The notes under the pieces were generated by a model. It searched no databases. It was not told the DNA's origin and worked only from the letters and a program-made list of their open reading frames with translations. Of a stretch of DNA of 64,000 bases, positions 11,510 to 23,545 are shown in pieces. The position numbers were made by a program, and so were the translations under genes. Source of the DNA: Prosopocoilus inquinatus (taxonomy: Eukaryota; Arthropoda; Insecta; Coleoptera; Lucanidae); contig CM069871.1 in the NCBI GenBank assembly GCA_036172665.1, positions 59,208,713 through 59,272,712 on the forward strand, read 5' to 3'. Each line of letters opens with the position of its first letter. Positions within the stretch are counted from its first letter, which is position 1.

Positions 11510-12175
11510 CTTTTAAATTAAATATTGTTACAAGCGAACATAAATGACAAACCACCTCAGTAATTCCATAATGCCTGTTACGGTTCCTATTTATGATGAA
11601 GGAGTGAGTCTCCAATCTCCGATGCGATTTCGGCCTTTTGCCGTTGGATTGCCAGTCACGTTCCGTTTTAAGGCAGGGTTGCGTCGTGTTTATTGTGCGC
11701 GCGACGGACTCTTGCTTGGCGTCATTTGGTTGTGGCACGTCAACTTGAGGTGAACCGTCGACTTTGTGTTGTTGCGGAAGACGTTTAAGTAGACCCCCGT
11801 TTTCTTTGGAGTTTTTTACCTCGAGGCAGTTTTCCCGGTTTGCTTTTGGGGCCGCTGTTTCGGATCGGCGGACGTATGAACTTTAGTTGGCTCATTGATC
11901 CTTCAATGAGGTGACTTTTGTGTTTTCGCCGTTCTCCGTCCACTTGTACGAGCGCCATTTGCTAGCCACATTTTCATTGTGTTCGTGGCGTTTTATTAAT
12001 TTTTCTGAAGCAACTTGTATATGACCTGTCTACTACCCCCCCCCCCCCATCTCCGCTCGTGAGGGACAAGCTGGTAAATCCGACGCTGTAGCTCAGCCCT
12101 TTTGGGCTCTCTTTTTTTTTGACTTCTGTAACGTCGACACAGCCAACGCCCAAAAAAGGAAAACTTGATTTCGAT
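11500..12175 (-). repeat. Dispersed repeat, copy 2 (copy 1 at 7590-8122)
   Basis: Same block as 7590-8122, including the C run (12037-12048) and agccaacgcccaaaaaagga at the end. It has about 110 bp that copy 1 lacks, beginning near 11821 (gaggcagttttcccggtttg). Minus-strand frames contain PQPNDAKQES. It joins directly onto the copied segment 12176-12272. Confidence 0.7.
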
Positions 12176-12272
12176 GAAACAAAAATAAAATACTGAAGTA
12201 TTTTAGTACACGCAGCTCTGACGATGAAATTCCGGTCACGGCCGTATAAACAAAAAACAAAGAAATTATCAA

Positions 12273-13386
12273 CATATAAAATAGCGACATCTTACTATCG
12301 CTTTTTGACCTAACATTGCAGTAGGATAGACAAATTGAAGCGAGATTTGCTCCTAAAGAGTCCCCCATGCAAGGCGGCCATGCTTGCTGTCAAAGCATAA
12401 TGAAAGATTTTAGAAAAATTTTGTGCAAATCGTTTTTGATTGCAGTGAGAACCTCGAGCAGCCTCTGGACAGCTGTTTCAGCCCTGCTTGGGGCTTCTTC
12501 AGCAGAAACGTAGCTCGACATTCCCACTGCAGACCAAAAACGACTTGCCCAACTTATTAATTTATTGCGAATAAATTGGGCAAGTCGTTTTTGGTCTGCA
12601 GTGGGAATGTCGAGCTACGTTTCTGCAGCCTCTGGACAGCTGTTTCAGCCCTGCTTGGGGCTTCTTCAGCAGAAACGTAGCTCGACATTCCCACTGCAGA
12701 CCAAAAACGACTTGCCCAATTTATTCGCAATTGCGATGTAAGAATGATGAACAGATAAAATAGCAACATCTTACTATCGCTTTTTGACCTGACATTGCAG
12801 TAGGATAGACAAATTGAAGCGGGATTTGCTCCTAATAATTCCCCCGTGCAAGGCGGCCATGCTTGCTGTCAAAGCATAATGAAAGTTTTTAGAAAAATTT
12901 TGTGCAAATCGTTTTTGATTGCAGTAAAAACCTCGAGCACCCTCTGGATAGCTGTTTCAGCCCTGCTTGGGGCTTCTTCAGCAGAGACGTAGCTCGACAT
13001 TCCCAGTGCAGACCAAAAACGACTTGTCAGGTCAAAAAGCGATAGTAAGATGTCGCTGTTTTATCTGTTCATCATTCTTACATCGCAATTGCGAATAAAT
13101 TGGGCAAGTTGTTTTTGGTCTGCAGTGGGAATGTCGAGCTACGTCTCTGCTGAAGAAGCCCCAAGCAGGGCTGAAACAGCTATCCAGAGGCTGCTCGAGG
13201 TTTTCAGTGCAATCAAAAACGATTTGCACAAAGTTTTTCTAAAAACTTTCATTATGCTTTGACAGCAAGCATGGCCGCCTTGCATGGGGGACTTATTAGG
13301 AGCAAATCTCGCTTCAATTTGTCTGTCCTACTGCAATGTCAGGTCAAAAAGCGATAGTAAGATGTCGCTATTTTATCTGTTCATCA
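12273..13386. repeat. Cluster of nested inverted copies of a ~300-bp element
   Basis: A unit running from acagataaaatagcgacatc through tgcaaggcggccatgcttgc, gcttggggcttcttcagcag and accaaaaacgacttg occurs in plus orientation at 12273-12553 and 12751-13018. A shorter plus piece lies at 12626-12738, an inverted piece at 12562-12625, and an inverted copy at 13029-13386. The termini (ataaaatagcgacatcttac and complement) act as short inverted ends around 12751-13067. A diverged fragment with the same internal junction (cgacttgt-aggtcaaaaagcg) lies at 45143-45275, so the structure is that of a mobile family. No transposase is encoded. Confidence 0.85.
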
Positions 13387-13479
13387 TAATATTATACAAT
13401 AATTACAATCGAGTCTCTTCAATAAAACTTAAACGTTAAAATTATTTCCATAAATTTACAATTTATTTGGTAAGGAACT
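13385..13479 (+). repeat. 95-bp direct repeat, right copy
   Basis: Partner of 11415-11509. Confidence 0.85.
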
Positions 13480-14923
13480 TTTTAAAGGGAAGGTTTAGTT
13501 TATTTTCCCGTGAACTTGTTGCAATAATTTAACAGTTTTACTTCTTTTTAAAGGTGGTCTGCGGTCATACTGTCCATTCTCGTACTGCTGCGATTAATGT
13601 TTCAATCGGACACAAATGTTCGTTCACTCTTTCCTCTAGTAAGTGCAGACGACTTCACTCAAGGAATTAGAGCTGAGTTCTAAAGTATCATTAAATATGT
13701 TTGGCCAAGGTGAAACACAAACTTAATTCTGAAAATTCAAGGGCTATTTTACGGAGTTTCCAATTAAACACATAAAAGATTTGTAAAGATTTAAATTTCC
13801 TGTCGGTGCACAGAAAAATATAAATAAAATAAAATAAAATTTAATCTTATTTAGTCTGAGATAAAGCTTTCATTTAAGATTTGCGACGCCAGCTTATAAA
13901 CAATGCCTCACAATAACATAATAACTTCTTTGTGTGTTGTCAGGTACTAAGTGAAATATGAGCCGCGTTACATATTACTGTGATGAGCGCTCGCTGTTGA
14001 TGCGGTAAGATTATTTTCTTTTCTTATTACTCGCATGTACCACAACTTGAATTTTGTTAATCAAATTTGCACAAGAATGTGTTTTTCTTCTTTCCAAGAG
14101 TACCTACCTAGCGGATAACAAGAAAACACTTAGCAGTTTACGCAGTGCGCGCTTATAATTACGTCTGAGCTCATTAGAGCGGAGAAAGCGTCATCAATTT
14201 CATAAAACCTGACTCGTTACCCATAAACAATAAATGGACGGACTTTAAAATATGGGGGCATTAGGACGCCGGGGCTCGTTACGCTGTGGGTGGGAAAAAA
14301 ATAATTAACAATTTCTAAAGGAAGGGCGCTATTTATTACGAACACATTGTGCAAGATGGGTCGATACCGGCCAGGTGAGCGAAACTTAAATGCGCGGGAG
14401 CCGTCGGTCGTCGGACACCCGGAGATGTGTGTCAGGTCTACTCCAAGTTCAGGATGTTGACGGTTTTAATCACATTACGGGGAAGGGATTTCCAGATGGA
14501 CTATTTTATAAAACCCCTGATAATCGTCTTAGTGTAAAATTAAATTCACGAAGGAAGAAATAAATATTTCGTGGAAAAGTTTCTGTAGTTTCGAGGAGAG
14601 GCAAGAGATGGCCCATAAATTTAATAGTTAGTAGTCATTTGAAGTTTACTTAAAGTATACTTTCAATTTAAACATAAATTGTATACCTACGCAACTAAAA
14701 TGCACCTCTTAAACTTTTTGAAATAAAAAATTGCTACTACCACCGGAATGAAGTTACGATATCTCCTGTTAAAGTTACGAAAAGGATTGCAAGTTAGCGC
14801 TGAGAAACACAATCAGCTGTCCTGAGCTAAAACTCAGATGGACAAAGGCGTGGTCAAAATTGAAGGGCGCCAAGGAAAACCCCTCAGCTGATGTTACGCC
14901 ACTCCGGAATCGGCTCCCAGCGA
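13480..14923. other. AT-rich gap, no gene seen
   Basis: Contains an (AAAAT)n microsatellite at about 13822-13841. A GC-richer patch at 14340-14460 has no recognisable product. Confidence 0.4.
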
Positions 14924-14932
14924 GAATAAATC

Positions 14933-15744
14933 GGGGATGGGACGATTCGCCGTCGCCAATTCGTCGTAGAACCAATTCGTCGTCGATCCAATTTACCGTC
15001 CGGCCAATTCGCCGTCACATGTTACTGCTTTATTTAGCTTGATAAGCTTTAAAACACTTTCTGACCATTTTAGATAATATCCAAGTTATACCTACGAATT
15101 GAAGAAAATAACTATAATTTCAGTACGTTTCAAGTAAATTAAAATGGACTTTACTATTGTTTTTCTATTTCAAGTTAAAATAAATTCCTAATTACAGTGC
15201 AACCGCCGTAAGACACAAAATTACGAACAAATTGGTGCTGTACGTACACATAATCATAATTCTATTTTTTTTTAATGGAACCCCTTTTTCAATTTATAAT
15301 TTTAAATGACGAGCTTTCATGAATCAATATTTTGAAAGCAGTCGACTTTTGATGTGTAGTGATTTTGATTGATATGAAAATCAATATGATTTTGAGCAGA
15401 ATCTGAAAATATATAAAAGAAGAATTGGAGGGATTTTACGAACACCCTGAAGAATAAGAAATACTTCCTGGAAGACCAAATTTTTTTATCTGTTTCTTTA
15501 TCTATGTATCACATTTAATTAATAACAAATTATTTTATTTTCCATTAATTATGTTAACTTCTTTATTTTATTTACATATAATTATCGGTATATTATTATT
15601 TGGATATGTACCGGGACTTAAAACTTTAATCGCTGACGGCGAATTTACCGACGGCTAGTTTTCCGGCGGTGAATTGTACCTACGACGAATCGGCGACGGT
15701 GAATTGGCGACGACAAATCGGCGATGGCGAATTGTCCTAGACCC
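14933..15744. mobile_element. 812-bp non-autonomous DNA transposon with 9-bp target duplication
   Basis: It is flanked by perfect direct repeats gaataaatc at 14924-14932 and 15745-15753. The left end (ggggatgggacgattcgccg) and the complement of the right end (gggtctaggacaattcgcca) form a terminal inverted repeat. Both ends carry subterminal clusters of an attcgccgtc-like motif in several variants (left about 14943-15017, right about 15638-15735). A 9-bp duplication plus repeat-rich ends fits Mutator-like (MULE) MITEs, but no transposase is present and the superfamily is inferred from the duplication length only. The interior is plain AT-rich DNA. Confidence 0.88.
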
Positions 15745-15929
15745 GAATAAATCCACTCTTCCATTCAAAATAATTGTTCGTCGCAGCAAAACAACAGGTC
15801 GCACGTAAAATATTAATTCACAACAATCCTAATTACAACGGCTGACGAGCCTGATTCTAATAAACCACACGACGTACGCTGTGACAAATTCTTAAATACT
15901 ACGATACAATATTAAACTTCACAAACTGT

Positions 15930-17640
15930 GCAACGGTACTCTGTTGTTTTCAATTAAAACGTAACTTAATTACTGAAGCGATCCTTAAATCTGATGCACA
16001 CACATTTGTTAACATAACCCTGTCAGTTGTGTCCAAACATGGTGCTGACACCCCGTGGCGGTCCGTCGAGCTGCCGGTGAAGAAGGACACGGTGTTACCA
16101 TTGAATGCTCCGCAGCGTATTCGCCGACGAAACAGGTAGACGTCAATCGGGAATGAAACGTCTAAGAACAGAAGAAACAGAAAGCGGCAATAAAAAGTAA
16201 AAGAAGAAGGGGATTACTTTCTTGGAACAAAGAAATCGAATATAAGCATGGACCACTCTAATGGCGTCACTAATTACCTTTTCTGTTTGTCGTAGAAAGG
16301 GACAAACCGCTCGGTAAAACTTGCTAGTAACAAATCAAATGAATCATAAGGCACAAATAATTTCAGTAAGCACTGTAGTTAATTTGAATTTTGGTTTCTA
16401 TTCTAAGAATGCACGTGAAATATTCACAACGTCTGAACCCCGTGATGATCTTCTGTTGTTTTCAACTGAAACGTAAGTTAATTACTCAAGCGATACTTAA
16501 ATCTAATGCGCACACATTTGTTGACATAACTATCTAACATCGCTGACCTTCCAGAAGGACACGGTGCTACGATTGAATGCTCCGAAGCGTATTCGCCATC
16601 TAAACAGAAAATTGCAATCGGGAACGAAATGTCAAAGAACGGAAGAAAGGGAAGGCGGCAATATAAAGTAAAAGAAGAAGCGAATTCTTCTGCTGGAACA
16701 AAGAAATCGAATATAAGCATGGGTTACTCTAATGGCGTTACTAATATTTTCTATTTGTCGTAGAAATTGACAGTGTGCTTGGTAAAACTTGCTAACGGCA
16801 GGTCCAATGATTCACGGGGCACAAATAATTTCAGCAAACGCTTAAGTTAATTTGAATTTTGGTCTAAATACAGACAAGAGAAACGAGAAATATTCATAAC
16901 GTCTGAATCTCGTGATGACGAAATACTGAATAACGCTTGAGCTAGCTGACGGAAGCAAACGCTTTAACGAACATGTCAGCCAATCATCTGTTGTTTTCAA
17001 CTAAAACGTATCTTAATTACTCAAGCGATACTTTAATGTGACGCACATACATTTGTTGACATAACCCTGTCCGTTGTGTCCAAACGTCAGATGAAGTGGT
17101 GACACCTCCTGGCGGTTGGTCGAGCTGCTGGTGCGTCACTTGTATCGCTGGCCTTCCAAAAGGACACGGTGCTACCGTTGAATGCTCCGAGGCGTATTCG
17201 CCATCGACACAGGTAGACATCAATCGGGAACGAAATGTCGAAAAACGGAATAAACGGACGGCGGCAATAAAAAGTAAAAGAAGAAGCGGATTCCTCTGGT
17301 AGAACAAGGAAATCGAATATAAGTATGGGTTACTCTAACGGCGTCACTAATTACCATTTGTCGTAGAAACTGACACAACCATCTCAGTAAAACTTCGTAG
17401 CAATAGGTCAAATAATTCGCAGGGCACAAATAATTCCAGGAAACACTGCAGTTAATTTGAATTTTGGTCTAAATACCAACAATTTGATACATATTTACAA
17501 TGTGAGAGCTTCGTGATGACGAAATATCGAATAACGTTTGAGCCAGCTGGGAGAAACAAAAGTTTTAACAAACAGGATGTCCGTCAAGCTGGCGGAAGCA
17601 AACGTTTTAACGAACAAGCTATGGGCCAATCAGATTACAA
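15930..17640 (+). repeat. Tandem array, three ~510-540-bp units
   Basis: ctgttgttttcaa recurs at about 15940, 16451 and 16988. Each unit continues with cacacatttgttgacataac, a GC-richer core (aggacacggtg, attgaatgctccg, gcgtattcgcc), then agtaaaagaagaag, aacaaagaaatcgaatataa, ggcgtcactaatta and gttaatttgaattttgg. The second unit lacks about 40 bp around gtccaaac. A degraded tail of related sequence (gcggaagcaaacgttttaac) runs to about 17640. ORFs in the units are not conserved in frame. Confidence 0.88.
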
Positions 17641-19453
17641 TAATAGATAACGAGACTTCTAGGATCCAATAAAACCCGTGATATCCACGCGCCAAAACAA
17701 AAATAGCAGTGTGGCCATCTGTCAACAACTAAACTGTGCCACACATGACTGATAAAAATAACTACAGAATTACACTGTAACATTGTGTAAGCGTGCATAT
17801 GGGAAGTCGAGAAGGTGACCCAAACCTTTTTAGCAGTCCGTGCAAAGGGTTTCAACCTCGAATGTCCTTGTTTCTTGTCTGGTTTTCGAAAATAAAGCCA
17901 AAAATCGATTTTTACTTTATTTTTTTTTTTCGCGGGCTGCAGGACGGCGCACAGTTGTCTAGAATGAAATTCCCGCGCGACAAAATGAAAAAAATTGAAA
18001 CATTTGAATAAACGTCAAAATAAAAAAGATATTTTTATTAATGTTCTTCCACGTTTGTTTTATTTGTTTCGCAACCTTTTCTTTTATTTACGCTTATGTA
18101 GCACTGCCAAATCACGCATGAACATTTCAGGTATCAAACGTGATTGAAAATGTAATAAGTTAAACATAAGTCTAACAATATTTTAGAAGGTTTTATTGGG
18201 TAAGTTTGGTGAGATCTTGTTACTTTACTTTCCTATATAATTCCATTTATGATCAATCGGATCTGAAGGTTTATTTATATATTTTTTTAAATTCAAATAA
18301 TAGTATATTAAATACCTGCATTTTAAACTTTCAAAGACAAGAACTATAAAAGAGATCAAATGAGATGTTTTTGCGAGTTATGTAATTGTAGTTAGTAGTT
18401 TATTTTAAAATAATTTTGTCCAAACAAGGGCTACTTTTTGCTACTTTGTAAGATTTCTTCAAAATTCGCTCTTGATTTGGCTCTGAGTATGAGTAAATAC
18501 GAGAATGTCTTAAACAGTGTGTCCGTGGATTGAGTTGACAAGAGGAAAGACATATTTTATAGAATTCTATTTGACTAGAAATCTCTAGAAAAACTAAAAC
18601 TTTTTTAGATTTCCTTAAAAAAGATTAGAATTTAAAAGAATGCGATATTAGCAAAAATATATGAATAATATGATTTTAGTGAAATAATTCAAATTCATTG
18701 ATCAATTTAAGATTTTTGAAAACAATTCGTATTTTATGTTAATAAACTAAATTAATAGTTTTTATTTAATTACTTTTTAGTGCATATACAGGGTGAGCCA
18801 ATACTCCGTATTCCATAGATAATGTCTTTGTTAATGCAGATTTTTAAAATCTGTTTTTGCTATAACTTGCGTGTGATATACATATGTGTGTATGCATGGT
18901 TTAAAAATTAATTACAATTGCACAGGATGTTTCATATATTATAAAATTTATATACCAAATTTCGATAAACATCTAGTGTTGAAAACACCAAAACATTTTT
19001 TACTCTTAAAGGCGAATCGAAATAAGCTATAATGTACAGGATATGCTATTGGCTGTCTCACACGAAACAATTCAATTGTAACTAATTTTAAATCATGTAC
19101 TATAGCAGCCAAAAAAATCTGGAACAACTCTCTACATGCATTTTTCACTTATTTTATTAGTTTTAATGTAGCTTTAAGCCATTTAGCTTGTTATTTGGAG
19201 CTTGTTTCTATGGTAATGTAAAAACACGTCGTTATATTTACAGGAGGACATACAGATTTTTTTGGCGGGCATAGTACTTATACCACATGTAAGTAAAAAT
19301 GAAAACAGAATTTAAAAATAAAGACTCTGAACTATTAGATCACTTCTGTTGACTACAATAGGACAAATATGAAAATCTTAGTATTACCATTTTAGTGCGT
19401 TTTTACAAACTCTTTTGAACTTCTTTCCTTTTAAAAGCAGTGCAGGTTTGTGA
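17641..19453. other. AT-rich gap with dispersed-repeat debris
   Basis: 17880-18000 contains gccaaaaatcgattt and, inverted, the gacaactgtgcg-type segment that is also at 20444-20500. This belongs to the repeat family described at 42600-43440. The motif acagggtg occurs at 18789. No gene is recognised. Confidence 0.4.
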
Positions 19454-20335
19454 GGATTTTTGCCTAATTTTAGGGCGATTATGTTACCTCACAAGAAAAC
19501 CTAAATTTTTTTACAGGGTGTTAATAAAAAAAAAAAACCTGTACAACGTTTGGCAGGTGACAGTAGAGATCAAAACAAGAAAAAAATTCTAATAAACCCA
19601 TGTCCATTACTCAATACAGGTGTCCACGTTATGTGTTCACTTTCTAGAATTTTTACTTTTACCTAAAATTCGGGATCGATAAATTAAATAAATTTAATAT
19701 ATAATAATTTTTCGACGCAACAAAGCCACCCCACCACTTTCGGTGAAACTTATTTTTTCAAATGGAACATTTTACCACCTAATGAAAATTTCATGTGCTG
19801 TAAAAATGTTAAACATCAAAATGCTATCAAAGGAGTGGCTTCCTCGATTTACTTTTTCTCATTACAACGAAAATACACGATTTATAGCTTTGGAAATTAA
19901 AAAAAAAAAAAACAAAAAAAAATTTCGTTGTAATGAAAACCAAAATTACTAAGTGATACATATTCGGACTTACAATGATCTGCAGGTTTCAAATATGTAA
20001 AAATATATAGGCCGTTATATTTAAAATAAGGAAGTTGATGTCATTTCCGATGAAACCGGAAGTCGTACGGCAACCTGTGCTACGTTGGAAAATTCAACTT
20101 TTCATTTAATTTATCGATCCAGAATTTTGCTTCAAAAATAAAATTTTTAGAAAAGTGAATACCAAGCGTGGACACCTGTATTGAGTATTGAACATGGGTT
20201 TATTGGAATTGTTTTCTTGTCTTCATCTCTACTATCACCTGCCAATCGTTGTACAGGTTTTTTATTAACACCCTGCAGAGAAATTTAGGTTTTCTTGTAG
20301 GGTAACATAATCGCTCTAAAGATAGGCAAAAAACC
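19454..20335. repeat. Large inverted repeat, ~235-bp arms
   Basis: The left arm 19454-19690 and right arm 20104-20335 are complementary. Examples are gcgattatgttacc, caagaaaacctaaattt, cagggtgttaataaaa, acctgtacaacg, aataaacccatgt and ctcaatacaggtgtccacg, all found inverted at the other side, with roughly one difference per ten bases by eye. The 413-bp centre holds an imperfect smaller hairpin (attacaacgaaaat and complement). No transposase and no clear target duplication were seen. It is probably a foldback-type or MITE-like element. Confidence 0.85.
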
Positions 20336-20443
20336 TTATAGAAGTAATTGTATTGTGATATTATCATACGATTTCTATAGAGAATGTAGTTAAAAAGATA
20401 CTGTTTTGTTATTTTCATCATTTTGGAAACTTAGATATAAAAA

Positions 20444-20640
20444 AATAATTTTGTCGCGCTAAAATTCCATTCTGGACAACTGTGCGGCGCCTACTTGTAT
20501 TTTCTGAACTGTGGAAAGTGGTTCACTCCTTATCTCTTTCTCTGTTTGAGTAATCATCCTTCCTTATTACAATGGTTCAAATAAATATCCGAATCTTTAA
20601 ATGACAAAATATAAGAGAAAGCTTCGTACAATGAATAGAT
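20444..20640 (-). repeat. Dispersed-repeat fragment
   Basis: tcactccttatctctttctc, ccttcctt and ttcaaataaa occur in the same order at 29850-29905. The family also includes 42600-43440 and 23290-23545. The outer part (gacaactgtgcgg) is inverted relative to 17940-17985. Confidence 0.65.
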
Positions 20641-21104
20641 TTGAATAGCTCAATTATTATTATTATTAAAACAAAGTTTACAAGTTTCATATGAAAATGT
20701 TTACAGTACTAAAATTTTAACAATTGAAAGTAAACGAAACAGATTGCTGTAAAGAGAGAAAATGGACGAAGAAATCTGTACACTTCTTAAAGCTAAGCGT
20801 AAGTACCAATATAATTTAAAGCTTTCTCCGGAAAATATGTCATCATTTTTACTCCTTAGGGACAGAATATATTATTTTTGTCACGATTGTCGTGTCATAG
20901 AAACTGCTGCTTACTCTGTGTTCCGAATAAACACAGATTTTATGTAGCATCTGGAAACAGTCCAAAAGTAAATGGAATTGATTCAAATTTTTATTATGAA
21001 CAATTTAGGACGAATTCAAAATCATTTTCGGAGAAAGGAATAGAAATTGTGCGCCATAATGCAAATAAAATAAAAACAAAATGGAAACTTTTGTTAGTAA
21101 CAAG

Positions 21105-21560
21105 CAAATAATTTTTACTGCTCCCAAAAATCATGGTACTGGAGTCAGAGAAAAACACAGACTGATCACTACAACACTAGGTCAATTCTTCTGAGAGATT
21201 GACGACATAGCTTGGCACTATCTGGATGATGTGATGATCATTTCCGATTTCGTCGGTTAAGGTTACTAAACCGATGTTTCCGATCGTTTACGATCAGAAG
21301 GGATGCATCTCGCCGGTTTTCATCATTTTATTAATGTACACTTGCGCGTGATTAATAGCTAATGAGTAACTAATTAGCTACTTGCGCAAACAAAAACTCT
21401 AATATTTGTTTTAACTTTTACAAATGAGCAAATAAAATAATTTTTACTGCTCACTAAAGTATGGCACTGGATTCAGAGAAAGATACAGACCTTTTAACAC
21501 AGATCACTGCAACAGTAGGTCAATTCTTCTGAGAGACTAACGACATAGCTTGACACCAGT
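21105..21560 (+). repeat. Direct duplication, ~140-bp copies 328 bp apart
   Basis: aataatttttactgctc, actgga-tcagagaaa, aggtcaattcttctgagaga, cgacatagctt and ggatgatgtgatgat occur in the same order at about 21105 and 21433. No coding content is recognised. Confidence 0.8.
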
Positions 21561-23058
21561 TGGATGATGTGATGATTTGTTTCTTATTTGCTTCCCATGT
21601 AAAAATTTTGAAAGCACTAAAAAAATTTGACACAATTTCGGTTTTTTACATTATGCAATTAACAAACTTTTCTCCTTCTTAAACGCCAATTATACGTATT
21701 CAGTAGTACACATATTTTTTTAATTCAAATTAATTTTAATATTTCTTTTAAATACCTTAGTTAAATAAAGTATATTTATTAGACGCATCAATAAATCAAA
21801 ATGTCAAACAAAGTTTTTATTTACAAGAAACTAGAAAAAACATTTATATTTATTTTAAATTGTTAAAAAAATGTATTTCTTGGACGCATAAACGAATTGA
21901 AAGGCAAAACAACTTTTTTATTTAGAAGAATCTAGAAAAAAAACAAATATGTCGAAAATGCTTGAGTTTGTCAACTCCTTTTACTATCTGAGAAAAAGAA
22001 GGACCCTCTGCGTTTTGCAATTAGAAGAAAACAAATGTGAAAAATAATCTAGAATTGAAAAATTAGACCAAATACGAATGTAAAGTGCGTTCAAAAACTC
22101 TCACGTTTAGAATTGGCGATAGTTATGTTTCTCCATTATTTTAATTCATAACCAGCAGATAAAATTTAAATTTAGAGAAAATAATAACTAAAAGATCGGA
22201 TATTTAGTACGCAGAGACGCAACGTTTTTCCAAAAAAATAAATAAATAAATAAATAAGTTGCGATTTAATTAATATGATAATGAATCATAACGGGTACAA
22301 GGTCGGAATGACACGAGTCGACAAAATTTCCTCGAACTGAGATGCATATGATCCGGCAAGACGTTAACAGATCAGAACGAAATTGAAGTTGCGGAATTAT
22401 CGAAATTGCACCTAAATTGTGCTCTCAATTAAGAATATTTATTGCAACATCTGATATTTCCCGCTTACGTAAGGGAAAACTGTTTAAATAGAGCGGGACC
22501 GTACAAGAAATCGATCTTCCGGTTCCCTCGAATGAAACCTTTAGACCTAACTACGCGCTACGTTCCTCGTTATTTTTTTTTTGTATATTTTAAAAATTTT
22601 CAATTAGTCGGTTTCTTCGGTTTGTAATTAATTTCCCGGATGAAAAGAAGAAACTATTCTTGACGGTGTGTTTTTTTTTAGAATCAATTTAATCGTGGCC
22701 AATTTTTTTATTATTTTAATTTAAATTCCGTATTTCAAGAAAGTCAACGTTGGTGAGTTTACACGAAAAATCTATTTTGCGCGTAAGGAAAAGTTATTTT
22801 CTAACAGGGTTTAATATTTCAAAATTTCATTCGATTTTAATTAAAGAGAAAAGTGTTCATATTAAGTTAATAATTTTTTTATTGTAATTATATGATAAAC
22901 TGAATTTCACGTTTTGTTAGAATATTTAAAAAAATTAAATATGCTGTAAATTACAAACCGGTCAGAAAAATAATTGGAAAAGCACTCAATGTTTCACTAT
23001 TGTTTGATAGCTTCGTCAGGAGTAAGTATTTACTTTTTTGTAATTAAATGTTTTTTTT
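21561..23058. other. AT-rich gap, no gene seen
   Basis: Holds an (AAAT)n microsatellite at about 22236-22257. At 22951-23020 there is a partial, diverged copy of the MITE that follows (aaccggtcag, aattggaaaagcactcaatg). Confidence 0.4.
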
Positions 23059-23287
23059 AAACACCACCCGGACAGAATTATAATTGGAAAAGCACTCAAC
23101 GTTTCACTGTAGTTTGATAGATTCGTCAGGAGTGAAAAAAGGGAATATTTACTTTTTTCATTATCGTTTCACTATCGTTTCATAACTTCGTCATAAGGGA
23201 AAATATTTACTTTTTTGAAAAAAAAAGGTGGTAGTAATATGAAACGTTGAATGCTTTTCCAATTATAATTCTGTCCGGTTGGTGTTT
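23059..23287. mobile_element. 229-bp MITE with ~47-bp terminal inverted repeats
   Basis: The left arm 23059-23106 (aaacaccacccggacagaat, then taattggaaaagcactcaac) matches the complement of 23240-23287. The inside repeats a gtttgatag-ttcgtcaggag motif. A diverged partial copy lies just upstream at 22951-23020. Flanks are T/A-rich, so the target duplication is uncertain. Confidence 0.85.
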
Positions 23288-23289
23288 TA

Positions 23290-23545
23290 TCTAAAGTTCA
23301 AGGAGAATAAAAACAGAAAAAGAGAGAAGGAAAAGACGAAGTATTTTCGACAATTCCGAAAATACAGGTAAAACGCCATTCGAGCAGCCGTGGAAAACAA
23401 ATCGATTTCTGGCTTGTTTTACAAACCAGAATGCTACTAACAAAGAAAATCGAGATCCAATTTTGTACGGATTGTTTAAACTAATTGGGAACAAAAGGGG
23501 ATGAAAAGTGGGTTCCCAACCCTCGTCCGCACGGTTTAACAATGC
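23290..23545 (+). repeat. Dispersed-repeat copy (same family as 42600-43440)
   Basis: ttttcgacaattcc, aatcgatttctggctt, aaccag-a-gctactaacaaa, gtacggatt and acaaaagg-gatgaaaag occur in the same order at 43150-43340. The minus-strand ORF here (83 codons) and the one at 43091-43423 are shadows of this repeat. Confidence 0.75.
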
